64,000 nucleotides of DNA from JABWBD01 sp040768665 (GTDB lineage: Bacteria > Planctomycetota > Planctomycetia > Pirellulales > Thermoguttaceae), in contig JAXGMN010000010.1 in NCBI GenBank assembly GCA_040768665.1, forward strand, positions 248,001 to 312,000, read 5' to 3'. Under the pieces are notes generated by a model. The model saw only the letters and a list, made by a program, of their open reading frames with translations. It was not told where the DNA came from and did no database searches. Made by a program: the position numbers and the translations under genes. Positions 8,374-17,495 of the stretch are shown here, one piece after another. How positions within the stretch are numbered: position 1 is the stretch's first letter; each line of letters begins with the position of its first letter.

Positions 8374-11300
8374 ATGCACCAGCATCCGTTCATCCGAATT
8401 CTACCGATCGCCGCCGTTTTGACCTTTCAGTTCACGGCCGCAGTCCCGTCAGCCGGCGGAGCGGAAGAACTCACGGCCATGGCCGCGGATCTAGGCATCG
8501 CCGGCGGCCTTTGCGTTCACCTCGGGTGCAACGATCTCCAACAGGTCGCCCAACTGGCTCGCACCGGACGTTATATCGTTCAGGTGCTCGCTCCCGATCC
8601 GGCCGCAGTCTCTGAAGCTCGCGACGCCATACACGGGCAGGGACTCTACGGGCTGGTGTCCGTGGAACAGTGTGCTTCCACGAATCGTCTGCCGTACACC
8701 GAAAACCTTGTGAACCTCGCCGTTCAACCCGGGAGTTTGCCTGACGCGGCTATGATCTCTGAATTGGCAAGAGTACTCTGCCCTGGAGGAGTACTGTTGT
8801 GGCACGGAAAGATCGATACAGCCGCCGTCGCCCAGGCGGGCCTCGATCTTTTGCCGAACTTCCGCGATTGGAGCGCCGCACGCAAACCCTGGCCCGCGGC
8901 GATGGATGGCTGGACGCATCCCCGGCACGCGGCCGACGGGAACGCGGTGTCGCAGGACACGCTCGTCGGTCCGCCGCGACGCGTCCGCTGGGTGGCCGGA
9001 CCGTCCGTTGAGATCAGCAACATGGTCACTTCGGCAGGTCGCAACTACTACGGCGGCGTTTGGACGCGTGACGCCTTCAACGGACTGCGCCTTTGGCAGC
9101 GCAGCCTCAGCCCCTCGCCGGCGCGAGGCGGATTCGCCTCGCAGTACGTCCCGGGCAGTGTCCGGCCGATCGCCGTCGGCGACCGGCTGCTCGTTGTGAC
9201 GGACGGCTCCGTGGTGGCACTGGACGGCACGACGGGTGAGCCGGTCCGCTCTTATCCCGAGGCAGGCAAGCCGGCCGAGTTCCTCGCAGTCGGCGATACG
9301 ATCCTGGCGGTCGACGTGGCGGCGGTCCGCGCCGTTGCCATCAGCGACGGGAGCTTGCGCTGGATCCACGAGGCGTCGGAACCACGATGCGTCGTGGCCA
9401 CGCGCGACACAGTTCTTGTCATGGAGGGTTCTGCGCGCCGGGGCGAGAAGCCCGTGGCGGTGAGCCTTGCACTGGCAGACGGCGCCGTCCGCTGGAAGCA
9501 GAGCGACTACGCCTGGCTTCCTTTGGTCCGCCGCTCGGTAATGCACAAAGATCTCATCGCGCTGGAAGTGTCCACGCTCAACGATACGAAGGAAGGCAAT
9601 TCCATCCAGGTGCTCTCTGCCGCGGACGGAACGTTCTTGTGGAGCCGCGACTTCGTGCCGAGCATGAACCACATGAAGCAGGCCCGCGCGATGTTCATCG
9701 ACGACTTGCTTTGGGTGCTGGAAGATCGGCAGTGCGTGGCGCTGGATCCGAAGACGGGTGACGTGAAGAGGACCTGGCCGTCGGGGCTGTGCCACTGTTT
9801 CCCACCGGTCGCGACCCGGCGGTTTCTCTTTTCGGGCGAGATGGAAATGACGGACCTGGCGTCCGGTCAGGTGGACGCCAATCGGATCACCAAGGCCGCC
9901 TGCGGCCGCGACGTCGGGTGGGTTCCGGCTAACGGGCTGATCAACGTGACACCGAAACACTGCGTCTGCTGGCCAATGCTCCGCGGCTACGCGGCGATGG
10001 CGCCGGCGAAGGAGTCGGACGAGGTCGGCCCGGAGCCCGGAGATGAACACCTTCTGGAGCGTGGACCGGCGTATTTCGACGGAGAATCGCCTGGCCATCG
10101 AGCTTGCGACGCCGCGTCTTCTTCCGACTGGCCCTGTTACCGCCACGACGCATGGCGGAGCAGCAGCACGACGGCGGAGATGCCGGGAGAGCTTGCGGCC
10201 CTGTGGACGGCTTCGTTGGGCGACTGGCCGGAGGGAACGGTCGTTGAGGACTGGCGAGAAAACCCGTTCGTGCACGGTCCGATCACGGCCCCGGTGATCT
10301 CTTGCGGCATCGCGGTGGTGGCGAGGCCCGATGCGCACGAGGTCGTTGCCCTGGACGCGTCCACCGGAAAGCTCCGCTGGCGTTTCACGGCCGACGGTCG
10401 CGTCGACACTCCGCCGACCCTTTATGGCAATCTCTGCCTGTTTGGCTCGAAGGGCGGCTCGGTCTATGCGCTTTGCGCCGAGGATGGACAACTGGCCTGG
10501 CGATTCCGTGCCGCCCCTTGCGACGAGCAAATCGTCGCCTACGGGCAGATCGAGTCGCCTTGGCCGGTCTCGGGAAGCGTGCTTGTCGCAGAAGATACCG
10601 TCTACTTCGCGGCCGGCCGGCAACCGTTGGCCGACGGCGGGATACGCATCTTCGCCCTCAAGCCCCAGACAGGTGTAGTCCACTGGATGAAACGGCTCGA
10701 TTCCGTGCCGACCACAAATTTCTACGGCTCCAGCGGGTTGGAATACGACAATTTCGACTTGCTGCACCGCGAGAACCAAAGCGTGGCCATGTCGCGGTGG
10801 CTTTTCGATTCCAAGACGGGCGAAATGACCTGCAAAGCGCTGGATGCCTTCGCCGTGCTCACCAGCGACGGATTCGACGCGGTCGTGCCCCGGAGTTGCT
10901 GGAGCTATGCGCCGCGTCACCAACCGCGACACGGCGGCAATCCGTCGCGGATGCGGCATCTCGCTGTTTACCGGGGAAACAGTGTGCTCGGAGTGCTCCG
11001 CGACGAAAGGAGCGTATTCCGACGCGATTTCGACCCCAAGAGCCGCGAAAAGTTCGATACCAAGTGGCTCACCGGCTGGGCCACCAGTGCGAATTTCCGC
11101 AAGAAGGAAGGCGAGGTGTGGCAGAGCGACCGACTGGCGGCGGAGGCGAAGTGGCAGTCTTCCCTCTTCGAGGAGGCCGAACCGAAGCAAACCATTGCGG
11201 CCTTGATTTTGGCCGGGGATACGCTTTTGGCCGCCGGGTCTGAAGGCGGGCTGACCGCGATTTCCGCGGCCGACGGGAAAACCCTCAGCAAAACGAAGCT

Positions 11301-11418
11301 GCCCGCGCCGCTCTGGGACGGAATGGCCGCCGCAGGGGGCCGGCTCTTCGTATCGACCCGCGACGGCAAGCTGCTTTGCCTCGGATCGAGTTCCATTCGC
11401 GGAGCGAAGAGACCCTGA
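8374..11418 (+). CDS. Exported PQQ-like beta-propeller protein with methyltransferase-like N-terminal domain
   Basis: A 1014-residue protein. The start is the ATG at 8374, preceded by GGAG; an in-frame TTG lies at 8350. Residues 1-30 form a signal peptide (RILPIAAVLTFQF, then AGGAEE). About residues 35-160 resemble a degenerate Rossmann methyltransferase fold (GLCVHLGCND, then LARVLCPGGVLLWHGK). The remainder carries repeated propeller blades with the tryptophan/glycine signature VVALDGTTGEP, VVALDASTGKLRWRF, VYALCAEDGQLAWRF and LTAISAADGKTLSKTKLP. No classical PQQ dehydrogenase catalytic residues were recognised. Probably periplasmic; function unknown. It follows the sulfite reductase after 96 bases. 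Confidence 0.78.
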   Translation: MHQHPFIRILPIAAVLTFQFTAAVPSAGGAEELTAMAADLGIAGGLCVHLGCNDLQQVAQLARTGRYIVQVLAPDPAAVSEARDAIHGQGLYGLVSVEQCASTNRLPYTENLVNLAVQPGSLPDAAMISELARVLCPGGVLLWHGKIDTAAVAQAGLDLLPNFRDWSAARKPWPAAMDGWTHPRHAADGNAVSQDTLVGPPRRVRWVAGPSVEISNMVTSAGRNYYGGVWTRDAFNGLRLWQRSLSPSPARGGFASQYVPGSVRPIAVGDRLLVVTDGSVVALDGTTGEPVRSYPEAGKPAEFLAVGDTILAVDVAAVRAVAISDGSLRWIHEASEPRCVVATRDTVLVMEGSARRGEKPVAVSLALADGAVRWKQSDYAWLPLVRRSVMHKDLIALEVSTLNDTKEGNSIQVLSAADGTFLWSRDFVPSMNHMKQARAMFIDDLLWVLEDRQCVALDPKTGDVKRTWPSGLCHCFPPVATRRFLFSGEMEMTDLASGQVDANRITKAACGRDVGWVPANGLINVTPKHCVCWPMLRGYAAMAPAKESDEVGPEPGDEHLLERGPAYFDGESPGHRACDAASSSDWPCYRHDAWRSSSTTAEMPGELAALWTASLGDWPEGTVVEDWRENPFVHGPITAPVISCGIAVVARPDAHEVVALDASTGKLRWRFTADGRVDTPPTLYGNLCLFGSKGGSVYALCAEDGQLAWRFRAAPCDEQIVAYGQIESPWPVSGSVLVAEDTVYFAAGRQPLADGGIRIFALKPQTGVVHWMKRLDSVPTTNFYGSSGLEYDNFDLLHRENQSVAMSRWLFDSKTGEMTCKALDAFAVLTSDGFDAVVPRSCWSYAPRHQPRHGGNPSRMRHLAVYRGNSVLGVLRDERSVFRRDFDPKSREKFDTKWLTGWATSANFRKKEGEVWQSDRLAAEAKWQSSLFEEAEPKQTIAALILAGDTLLAAGSEGGLTAISAADGKTLSKTKLPAPLWDGMAAAGGRLFVSTRDGKLLCLGSSSIRGAKRP

Positions 11419-11420
11419 CG

Positions 11421-11497
11421 AAACGGGGACAGGCACGTCGCCAGGACGCATATTCTGAACGTCTTTCAGGTGTTTGGCTCGGAGCCAGTCCCCGTTT
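11421..11497. repeat. Dispersed palindrome, GGGGACAGGCAC..GGAGCCAGTCCCC type
   Basis: Left arm AAACGGGGACAGGCAC and right arm GGCTCGGAGCCAGTCCCCG then TTTT. The outer ten bases pair perfectly. It lies directly after the propeller gene stop codon, where it could act as a terminator-like hairpin. Its right half is almost identical to the half-copy at 43942-43971. The 500-base gap to the next gene also holds the copy at 11871; between them I see nothing recognisable. Confidence 0.75.
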
Positions 11498-11870
11498 TGC
11501 CGGGACCTCTTGATGATTCGGCCGATCGGCCGGCCAAGATGAAACCGTGTGCAGTGTCGGCGGCGGCGAGGCCCCCCGCAAGCAACACGGCACTTTTCGC
11601 GGGCTCCCAACTGTCCATTTCACGGCTGCGCCCGCCGGTGTGCCCTGACAGGAGAAAGCCGGCAGTCAGACTGGGCAACGACCAAACCGGGCAACAACGA
11701 GGTTTCGGCCGCAATGGATGCAGGGAAGCCATTTTCCAGATTGACAGAAATGGCGCGATTCCGGAAATGGCGCCGAAACCGCTCCTTGGGTCCTGGAAAG
11801 CTCGTACAATTTCGTCAGCTTATCTGATGCACGTTCGGTGCGGCCGGGGCCGCGGGGGCTGGCCGGATGA

Positions 11871-11950
11871 AAAAGGGGGCAGGCACCGCGAGCAATAGTG
11901 GGTTGGCGGCAGTGAAGATACAAGGTGCTGCGGAGCCAGCCCCCTTTTTG
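11871..11950. repeat. Dispersed palindrome, GGGGGCAGGCACC..GGAGCCAGCCCCC type
   Basis: Arms AAAAGGGGGCAGGCACC and GGAGCCAGCCCCCTTTTT pair with few mismatches around a loop of about 50 bases that is partly shared with the copies at 1952 and 17364. It ends 50 bases before the kinase-WD40 start, so it is transcribed in the leader or lies in the promoter region. Confidence 0.75.
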
Positions 11951-11999
11951 GTCCGGCATGGCCGAAGGCGTAGATGCAGTATTGGCTGGGAGCCTACTC

Positions 12000-14900
12000 A
12001 TGAGCGAATGCGTCTCTGAGAGTACCCTTCGACGATTCCTGTCGGACAATCTGGATTCCTCTCGCCGCAGCGCAGTGGTCTCGCACCTGGAGGGTTGCCA
12101 GGCCTGCCGGTCGTCCGCAGATCGATTGAACCTCCCGCGACAGGATCCCCAAGTCGTCGATGGCGAGTACCGCACGGCTGAGAGAGCCAGGTCGGCCCCC
12201 TCGTCCGATTCGCTGGGCATCTTCGAGCCAGGAAGAAATGTCTCTGAGGACGAGGACCAGGCACTGGCGGATGGAAATGCTCCAACCGTTTCGTTGGACG
12301 AATCGACGAATGGTCGCCCGGCGATCTGGCCCCCGCATGACCGTTGCACTCGCTGCGATCAGCGAGGACTGTCGGAACTGGGAAGGCTCAAACTCCAGCG
12401 GAAGCTTGGTTGTGGTGGATTCGGCGTGGTTTGGCTGGCGGAAGACCCGGTTTTGAAACGCCAGGTTGCCTTGAAACTCCCGCGCAGCCCGGCGTTTGCC
12501 GACGACGTCTCGCGGAAGCAGTTTCTCCACGAAGCACGGGCTGCCGCTGCCCTGCGCCATCCGAATATCGTGCCGGTCTACGGCGCCGGAGAGGCCGATG
12601 GAATCTGCTATGTGACGCTGGCCTACTGCTCCGGCCCGACGTTAGCAGAATGGCTGCGCGGTCGAAAAGACGCTCGGGGCGGTGATTCACAAAATAGCGG
12701 CCCGGGCGGGTCCGTTGCTGGAACGGTCCCCGCCAGAACCGCCGCATCGATCCTGCTTCGTCTTGCCTTCGCGGTCGACCATGCCCATCAGCATAAAATC
12801 CTGCATCGCGACATCAAGCCCGGCAATGTTCTGCTGGAACCGATTGAGCACGCGGAAGAGGCGGACTTTCCATTCAATCCAATGCTGGCTGATTTCGGGC
12901 TGGCGCTGATGACCTGGGACGATGGCGACCTGACCATCAGCAACGCATTGATGGGAACGCCGCAATATATGGCGCCCGAGCATGCGTCGGGACAACGAGA
13001 CAAGCTCGGGCCCGCGACCGACGTGTACGGGCTGGGTGCAGTTCTTTATGAGTTGTTGACCGGCGATCCACCGATCTCAGGAGCCAATTGCGCCGAGATG
13101 CTTGTCCACGTTGTGGAGACCGATCCTGTGCCGCCGCGGCGCCGGGTCCCGGAAATCCCTCGCGACCTGGAGGCAATCTGCCTGAAGTGTCTCCAGAAGT
13201 CACCTGCGAAGCGGTATTCTTCGGCTGCTGCTTTGATGGACGACCTCCAGCGTTTCCTGAACGGCGAGCCGACGCAAGCCCGGCCGGTCCGACGCGCTGC
13301 CAAGATCGGCCGATGGACGCAGCGGCATCCGGCGGCAGCGGGACTCGTGCTGTTGAGCGCGGCCGCGATTCTGCTGGCGATAGCCGGGCTAGCGCTCTAC
13401 ACTCTGCGGCTCAACAACATGAACGCCAGACTGAACGACGCGTTGGTGCAGACACGAGTGGCAGAACGGCTGGCACAGCAGAGCCAGCGACAGGCGCAGG
13501 ACTTGCTCTATGTTTCCGACATCAAGCTCGCGGCAGACGCGGCGAAGAACCAGGATGTCTGCCAGGTGCGGCGACTTCTCGAGCGGCACCGGCCCGACGC
13601 TACGCGAGCCGATCGGCGGGGAGTGGAATGGCAGTACCTTTGGCAGCAGGGACACTGCGATTATCGAACGATCGGCAGTTTCGGCAGCGACATCTACTTC
13701 GTCGGCTACTCTCCGGGCGGACGCTGGCTCATCACCGCCGGAAAAGACGCCGAGGTTCGGCTCTGGGACGCCCAAACCAGCCGCCCTTCGGGAACGTTCC
13801 ACACCGGACAGGGCGAGGTAAACGGCGTGGCCGTATGCCCCGGCGGCGAATTGCTGGCCGCGGCGGGAGACGACGGCACCGTACGGGTCTGGAATCTGCA
13901 ATCGCGCCGCGAAACCGTACGGATCCAGGCATTTCCGAGCCATGCTTATCAAGTGGTCTTTCTGCCGGATGGGCGTTTGGCCTCGTGTGCCCAGCACGGG
14001 GAAATCCGCCTCTGGGACGCGCGGACGGGCGAAGCGGCCGGCGCGCTCCTCGGGCATCGGATCTCCGTTGAGGCAATATGCCTGCTGCCCGATGGACGGC
14101 TCTTCTCGGTGAGCAATGATCGGACGGCAAGGATTTGGGATCCGCTCGCCGATATCCAACAGCGTGTGCTTCAGGAACATTCCGATCGTTTCAACTGCCT
14201 GGCGTGCTCCCAAGACGGAACGATCGTTGCGCTGGGCAGCAGCGATGGTTCCGTCTTCGTCCACCACCTGCCCACGGGTACGAGAATCCTTGATCTTCAA
14301 CGTCCGGACGGCGTGCATAGCGTTGCGGTTTCTCCGGACAGCCGGGTGCTGGCCGTTGGCGACCGAGGCGGGATCGTGTCCATTTGGGAACTTCCTGTCG
14401 AGATCGGCTCGGCCGGCGCTTTGGAACTGTCAGACCCGCAAGCCGTGTGGATGGCCCACAGCGGCCGAGTCTGGTCACTTGCCTTCTCTCCGGACGGTGG
14501 CGAACTGATATCCGGGGGAGCCGATGGCGAGGTGCGAGCATGGAAGACTCTTCTTCCGAAAGCACCGCGACTGCTTCGCCTGGGGAGCGTGGCGATCGAT
14601 CGAATGGACTGCGTCTTCGACAAACGCCTTCTGCTCACCGTGGGCGATGGTCTCCGCTTATGGGATCTATCGGCTCTGGATGACATACTGCCGCGGCCGG
14701 GCCGAAAGTTCGACCTGCCCGATCCCGTGCTGCTCGACACGGGCCTCTGGCGATGTTTGACGATCACACCCGATGGTCGATATGCCGCCACGGGCGATGG
14801 TGACGGAAACGTCGCAGTGTGGGATATTCCGGGACGCACGCGCCGGGCAGCCTGGCCAGTTGCCGCTTCGGCCAACTTCGGAGAGGTCGCGCTGACGCCG

Positions 14901-15470
14901 GACGGCTCGACTCTGCTTGCCGTCCAGACCGGCCATGAGGGGGCGATTTGGCTGGTCGACGTCGATTCGGGGAAAGTCGGCGCGCACGTGCTGGTTCGCG
15001 ACTGCCTGACAGCGGCTCTCTTGCCCGACGGTTCCACGTTGGCGGTAGGCCGCGGCAACGATGTCCTTGTCTTCGACGCTCTAGGGCTCCGCCGACGTTT
15101 CCTTCTGTCCGGCCATACGAATTCTCTGCGAGAACTCGCCGTCAGCCCGGAGGGCCGAGTGCTCGCTTCGGCCAGCGCCGATCGCAAAATCAATCTTTGG
15201 AGTCTCGAGACGGGCGAACTCCTGTTCTCGTTGTGCGGCCACCGGGCCTTGGTGCGAGCCATGGTGTTTGCCCCCGACGGACGTTCCCTCCTGGCCGGTG
15301 ACGCGTCGGGCGTACTCAAGGCTTGGAACGTGGCAACCGGGCAGGAACTGTGCGATCTCGATCAGATATCGGGGAGCTATCGCGGACTCTATTTCTTTGC
15401 CGATGCCCGGCGCCTGCTGTGTTTCAGCGAGGACAGGTCGGTTCGCCTGTTGGATTGGCGATCCCAATAG
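12000..15470 (+). CDS. Membrane Ser/Thr kinase with C-terminal WD40 propeller
   Basis: A 1156-residue protein. N-terminal ~45 residues resemble an anti-sigma-type zinc-finger helix pair (VSHLEGCQACRSS). The kinase domain spans about 130-425: glycine loop LGCGGFGVVWLAED, VALKLP lysine, catalytic HRDIKPGN, DFGLA, and GTPQYMAPEH. One hydrophobic span at about 445-467 crosses the membrane, followed by a short helical segment (RLAQQSQRQAQ) and, from about 540 to the end, WD40 repeats (for example VRLWDAQTS, VRVWNLQSR, IRLWDARTG, ARIWDPLAD, INLWSLETG). The propeller should face the periplasm-like side and may sense a ligand. Start chosen for GGGAG upstream; the open frame begins at 11925. All kinase catalytic residues are present. 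Confidence 0.9.
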   Translation: MSECVSESTLRRFLSDNLDSSRRSAVVSHLEGCQACRSSADRLNLPRQDPQVVDGEYRTAERARSAPSSDSLGIFEPGRNVSEDEDQALADGNAPTVSLDESTNGRPAIWPPHDRCTRCDQRGLSELGRLKLQRKLGCGGFGVVWLAEDPVLKRQVALKLPRSPAFADDVSRKQFLHEARAAAALRHPNIVPVYGAGEADGICYVTLAYCSGPTLAEWLRGRKDARGGDSQNSGPGGSVAGTVPARTAASILLRLAFAVDHAHQHKILHRDIKPGNVLLEPIEHAEEADFPFNPMLADFGLALMTWDDGDLTISNALMGTPQYMAPEHASGQRDKLGPATDVYGLGAVLYELLTGDPPISGANCAEMLVHVVETDPVPPRRRVPEIPRDLEAICLKCLQKSPAKRYSSAAALMDDLQRFLNGEPTQARPVRRAAKIGRWTQRHPAAAGLVLLSAAAILLAIAGLALYTLRLNNMNARLNDALVQTRVAERLAQQSQRQAQDLLYVSDIKLAADAAKNQDVCQVRRLLERHRPDATRADRRGVEWQYLWQQGHCDYRTIGSFGSDIYFVGYSPGGRWLITAGKDAEVRLWDAQTSRPSGTFHTGQGEVNGVAVCPGGELLAAAGDDGTVRVWNLQSRRETVRIQAFPSHAYQVVFLPDGRLASCAQHGEIRLWDARTGEAAGALLGHRISVEAICLLPDGRLFSVSNDRTARIWDPLADIQQRVLQEHSDRFNCLACSQDGTIVALGSSDGSVFVHHLPTGTRILDLQRPDGVHSVAVSPDSRVLAVGDRGGIVSIWELPVEIGSAGALELSDPQAVWMAHSGRVWSLAFSPDGGELISGGADGEVRAWKTLLPKAPRLLRLGSVAIDRMDCVFDKRLLLTVGDGLRLWDLSALDDILPRPGRKFDLPDPVLLDTGLWRCLTITPDGRYAATGDGDGNVAVWDIPGRTRRAAWPVAASANFGEVALTPDGSTLLAVQTGHEGAIWLVDVDSGKVGAHVLVRDCLTAALLPDGSTLAVGRGNDVLVFDALGLRRRFLLSGHTNSLRELAVSPEGRVLASASADRKINLWSLETGELLFSLCGHRALVRAMVFAPDGRSLLAGDASGVLKAWNVATGQELCDLDQISGSYRGLYFFADARRLLCFSEDRSVRLLDWRSQ

Positions 15471-15511
15471 CGGGCCGCCGCGCGACCGAACATGCCGTGG
15501 GCGGCAAGTTG

Positions 15512-15565
15512 GAACCGTTCACGAGGCGACACCGAGGGGGAGCGTTCACGTTTTCAGAGAAAAGA
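15512..15565. repeat. Decayed left arm of the AACCGTTCACGGGGC palindrome
   Basis: Reads AACCGTTCACGAGGCG, then CGAGGGGGAGCGTTCACGT and TTTCAGAGA, a worn version of the left half of the neighbouring element at 15578. It stands immediately left of the intact copy, suggesting two insertions or a partial duplication. Confidence 0.5.
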
Positions 15566-15577
15566 GCTGTTGCCGCC

Positions 15578-15700
15578 GTAACCGTTCACGGGGCGGAAGA
15601 GAGGGGGACAGGTCCATGTTTTCGGCCAGCGTTCTTGCCGCCGAAATACGCCAACTGGCCGAAAAATGGACCAGTCCCCGACCGCCCCGTGAACCGTTAC
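15578..15700. repeat. 123-base palindromic element, copy 1
   Basis: Outer arms GTAACCGTTCACGGGGCGG and CCGCCCCGTGAACCGTTAC pair over 19 bases with one mismatch. Inner arms begin GGGGACAGGTCCATGTTTTC and end GAAAAATGGACCAGTCCCC. An almost identical copy is at 25549-25671. It fills most of the 310-base gap between the kinase and transporter genes. Confidence 0.8.
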
Positions 15701-15780
15701 GTTGGCGCCTCGCTTGCTTCGGGACGGAATTTGGAGTTCAATACATTAGAAGTGTTCCATTTTCATGAAGAGAAGCGCTC

Positions 15781-17364
15781 ATGTCCTCACACACCCCGCC
15801 GCCGGATTCCTCTCGCAGCGTGCCCGGCCGTTCCGGTCGGGGAAACACTGGCGTCTTGCTGGCACTCGGATCGATCGCCGTGCTGGGTGTTCTTGTCGTC
15901 GCGCTTGCCTATCTGGATCGACCGGATCAAGAAGAGGCAGCCGACGGCATGATGCTTTTCTGTGCGGCAGGGCTCCGCCAACCCGTGGAGGAAGTCGTGG
16001 CCGAGTACCAGCGGGAGTACCAGGTGCCGGTGCACGTACAGTACGGCGGGTCGAACACGCTGCTGAGCCAGATCGAGGCGGGCGGTGTCGGCGACCTCTA
16101 CCTCGCGGGCGAAGAGACCTATGCCGAACAAGCCAGACAGAAGGGGCTTGCACACGAGATCCTTCCCATCGCCTCGCAGCGGCCGGTGATAGCCGTCGAG
16201 AAAGGTAACCCGAAGAAGATCCACACGCTCGACGATCTGCTCCGAGATGACGTTCGGGTGGCGATGACAAACCCCGACCAGGCGGCAATCGGCAGGCTGA
16301 CGCGACAACTCCTTGAGCCGGGAGACGTTTGGGCGAAACTCGAGAAGCAGGTGACCCAGCACGGAGTCTTCAAACCTACCGTGACCGACCTGGCCAACGA
16401 CCTGAAACTCGGCAGCGTCGACGCTGCAATTCTCTGGGATGCCACGGTGGCGCAGTATCCGGAGTTGGAGGCAATTCCCTGCGAGCCGTTGGAGCCCGGC
16501 AAGGCCCGCATTGTGATCTCCGTGCTCAGTTCGGCAAAGCAGCCCGCGGCAGCCTTGCGCTTCGCGCGATACCTGACGGCGAAGGATCGCGGCCTCGAAG
16601 CGTTCAAGGCCAAAGGCTATGAAGTGGTTGACGGCGACCGCTGGGCCGAGTCGCCTGAGATCACGTTTTTCGTTGGTTCGGTAAACCGGCGCGCGATCGA
16701 GGATACCGTAAAGGCTTTTCAGGATCGTGAGGGGGTTACCGTGAACACCGTCTATAACGGGTGCGGTATCCTCACCGCGCAGATGAAAACGATTCGCGAC
16801 AAGCAGTCCGGTGGGTTCCCCGATCTCTACATGGCCTGCGACGTCTACTATCTCGAAAACGTTAAGGAGTGGTTTCAGGAGGCGGCCGAGATTTCCGACA
16901 ACCAGATCGTGATGGTCGTGGAGAAAGGGAATCCCAAGAGCATCCTCGAGCTGAAGGATCTCTTGCGCCCGGGAATCCGCGTGGTTGTGGGCCAGCCGGA
17001 GCAATGCACGATCGGCGCCCTGACCCGCCGCATGCTCGAAAACGAGGGCGTCTACGAAGGCGTGATGAAGAACGTCGTTTCGCAGACCGCCACTTCGGCG
17101 ATGCTGGTGCCGGCCGTGACCACCGCTTCCGCCGACGTCGCATTGGCCTATGATACCGACGCCCTGGCCGAAGCGGAACGCATTGATACCGTCCGCATCG
17201 ATTCGGAGCACAATAAGGCGATCCAGCCGTTCGCCATCGCCAGGTCGAGCGAGCACAAGGAGCTTGCCCGCCGGCTCTTCCGTGCGATCGCCGATGCTCG
17301 CGAGAAGTTCGAACAGGCCGGTTTTGGTTGGCGGATGATTTGTCCCGCGCCCGGGTTCGAATGA
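15781..17364 (+). CDS. Molybdate-type ABC substrate-binding protein, two tandem domains
   Basis: A 527-residue membrane-anchored binding protein (ModA-like superfamily). Residues about 24-45 form an uncleaved-looking hydrophobic anchor (GVLLALGSIAVLGVLVVALA). Two homologous periplasmic-binding domains follow, about 55-285 and 287-527. The internal duplication is visible in VIAVEKGNPKKIHTLDDLL against VMVVEKGNPKSILELKDLL, and in QAAIGRLTRQLLE against QCTIGALTRRMLE. Normal ModA proteins have one such domain of ~230 residues. Genes for the permease and ATPase follow on the same strand after 131 bases. Ligand could be molybdate, tungstate or another oxyanion; the sequence does not decide. Confidence 0.83.
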   Translation: MSSHTPPPDSSRSVPGRSGRGNTGVLLALGSIAVLGVLVVALAYLDRPDQEEAADGMMLFCAAGLRQPVEEVVAEYQREYQVPVHVQYGGSNTLLSQIEAGGVGDLYLAGEETYAEQARQKGLAHEILPIASQRPVIAVEKGNPKKIHTLDDLLRDDVRVAMTNPDQAAIGRLTRQLLEPGDVWAKLEKQVTQHGVFKPTVTDLANDLKLGSVDAAILWDATVAQYPELEAIPCEPLEPGKARIVISVLSSAKQPAAALRFARYLTAKDRGLEAFKAKGYEVVDGDRWAESPEITFFVGSVNRRAIEDTVKAFQDREGVTVNTVYNGCGILTAQMKTIRDKQSGGFPDLYMACDVYYLENVKEWFQEAAEISDNQIVMVVEKGNPKSILELKDLLRPGIRVVVGQPEQCTIGALTRRMLENEGVYEGVMKNVVSQTATSAMLVPAVTTASADVALAYDTDALAEAERIDTVRIDSEHNKAIQPFAIARSSEHKELARRLFRAIADAREKFEQAGFGWRMICPAPGFE

Positions 17365-17441
17365 GGGGGCAGACGCCGCGAGTAATCGTGGATAATTGAA
17401 AGCGAAGATAAAGGCCTTGTGGAGCCAGCCCCCTTTTTCAT
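17364..17441. repeat. Dispersed palindrome inside the ABC transporter operon
   Basis: Arms GAGGGGGCAGACGCCGC and GTGGAGCCAGCCCCCTTTTT, sharing its loop with the copies at 1952 and 11871. It begins on the stop codon of the binding-protein gene and lies 55 bases before the permease start, so it would form a stem inside the polycistronic message and could lower expression of the downstream membrane genes. Confidence 0.75.
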
Positions 17442-17495
17442 CACCCCAGCGCCCGATATCGCGGCCGACGGGCCGCAGCACTGCCGGAACCTGCT

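Noticed and set aside
8491..11610. Very long minus-strand open frame opposite the propeller gene
   Set aside because: It is the shadow of a GC-rich gene: no domain similarity, Arg/Pro-rich composition, and the plus-strand frame has a signal peptide and clear propeller repeats.
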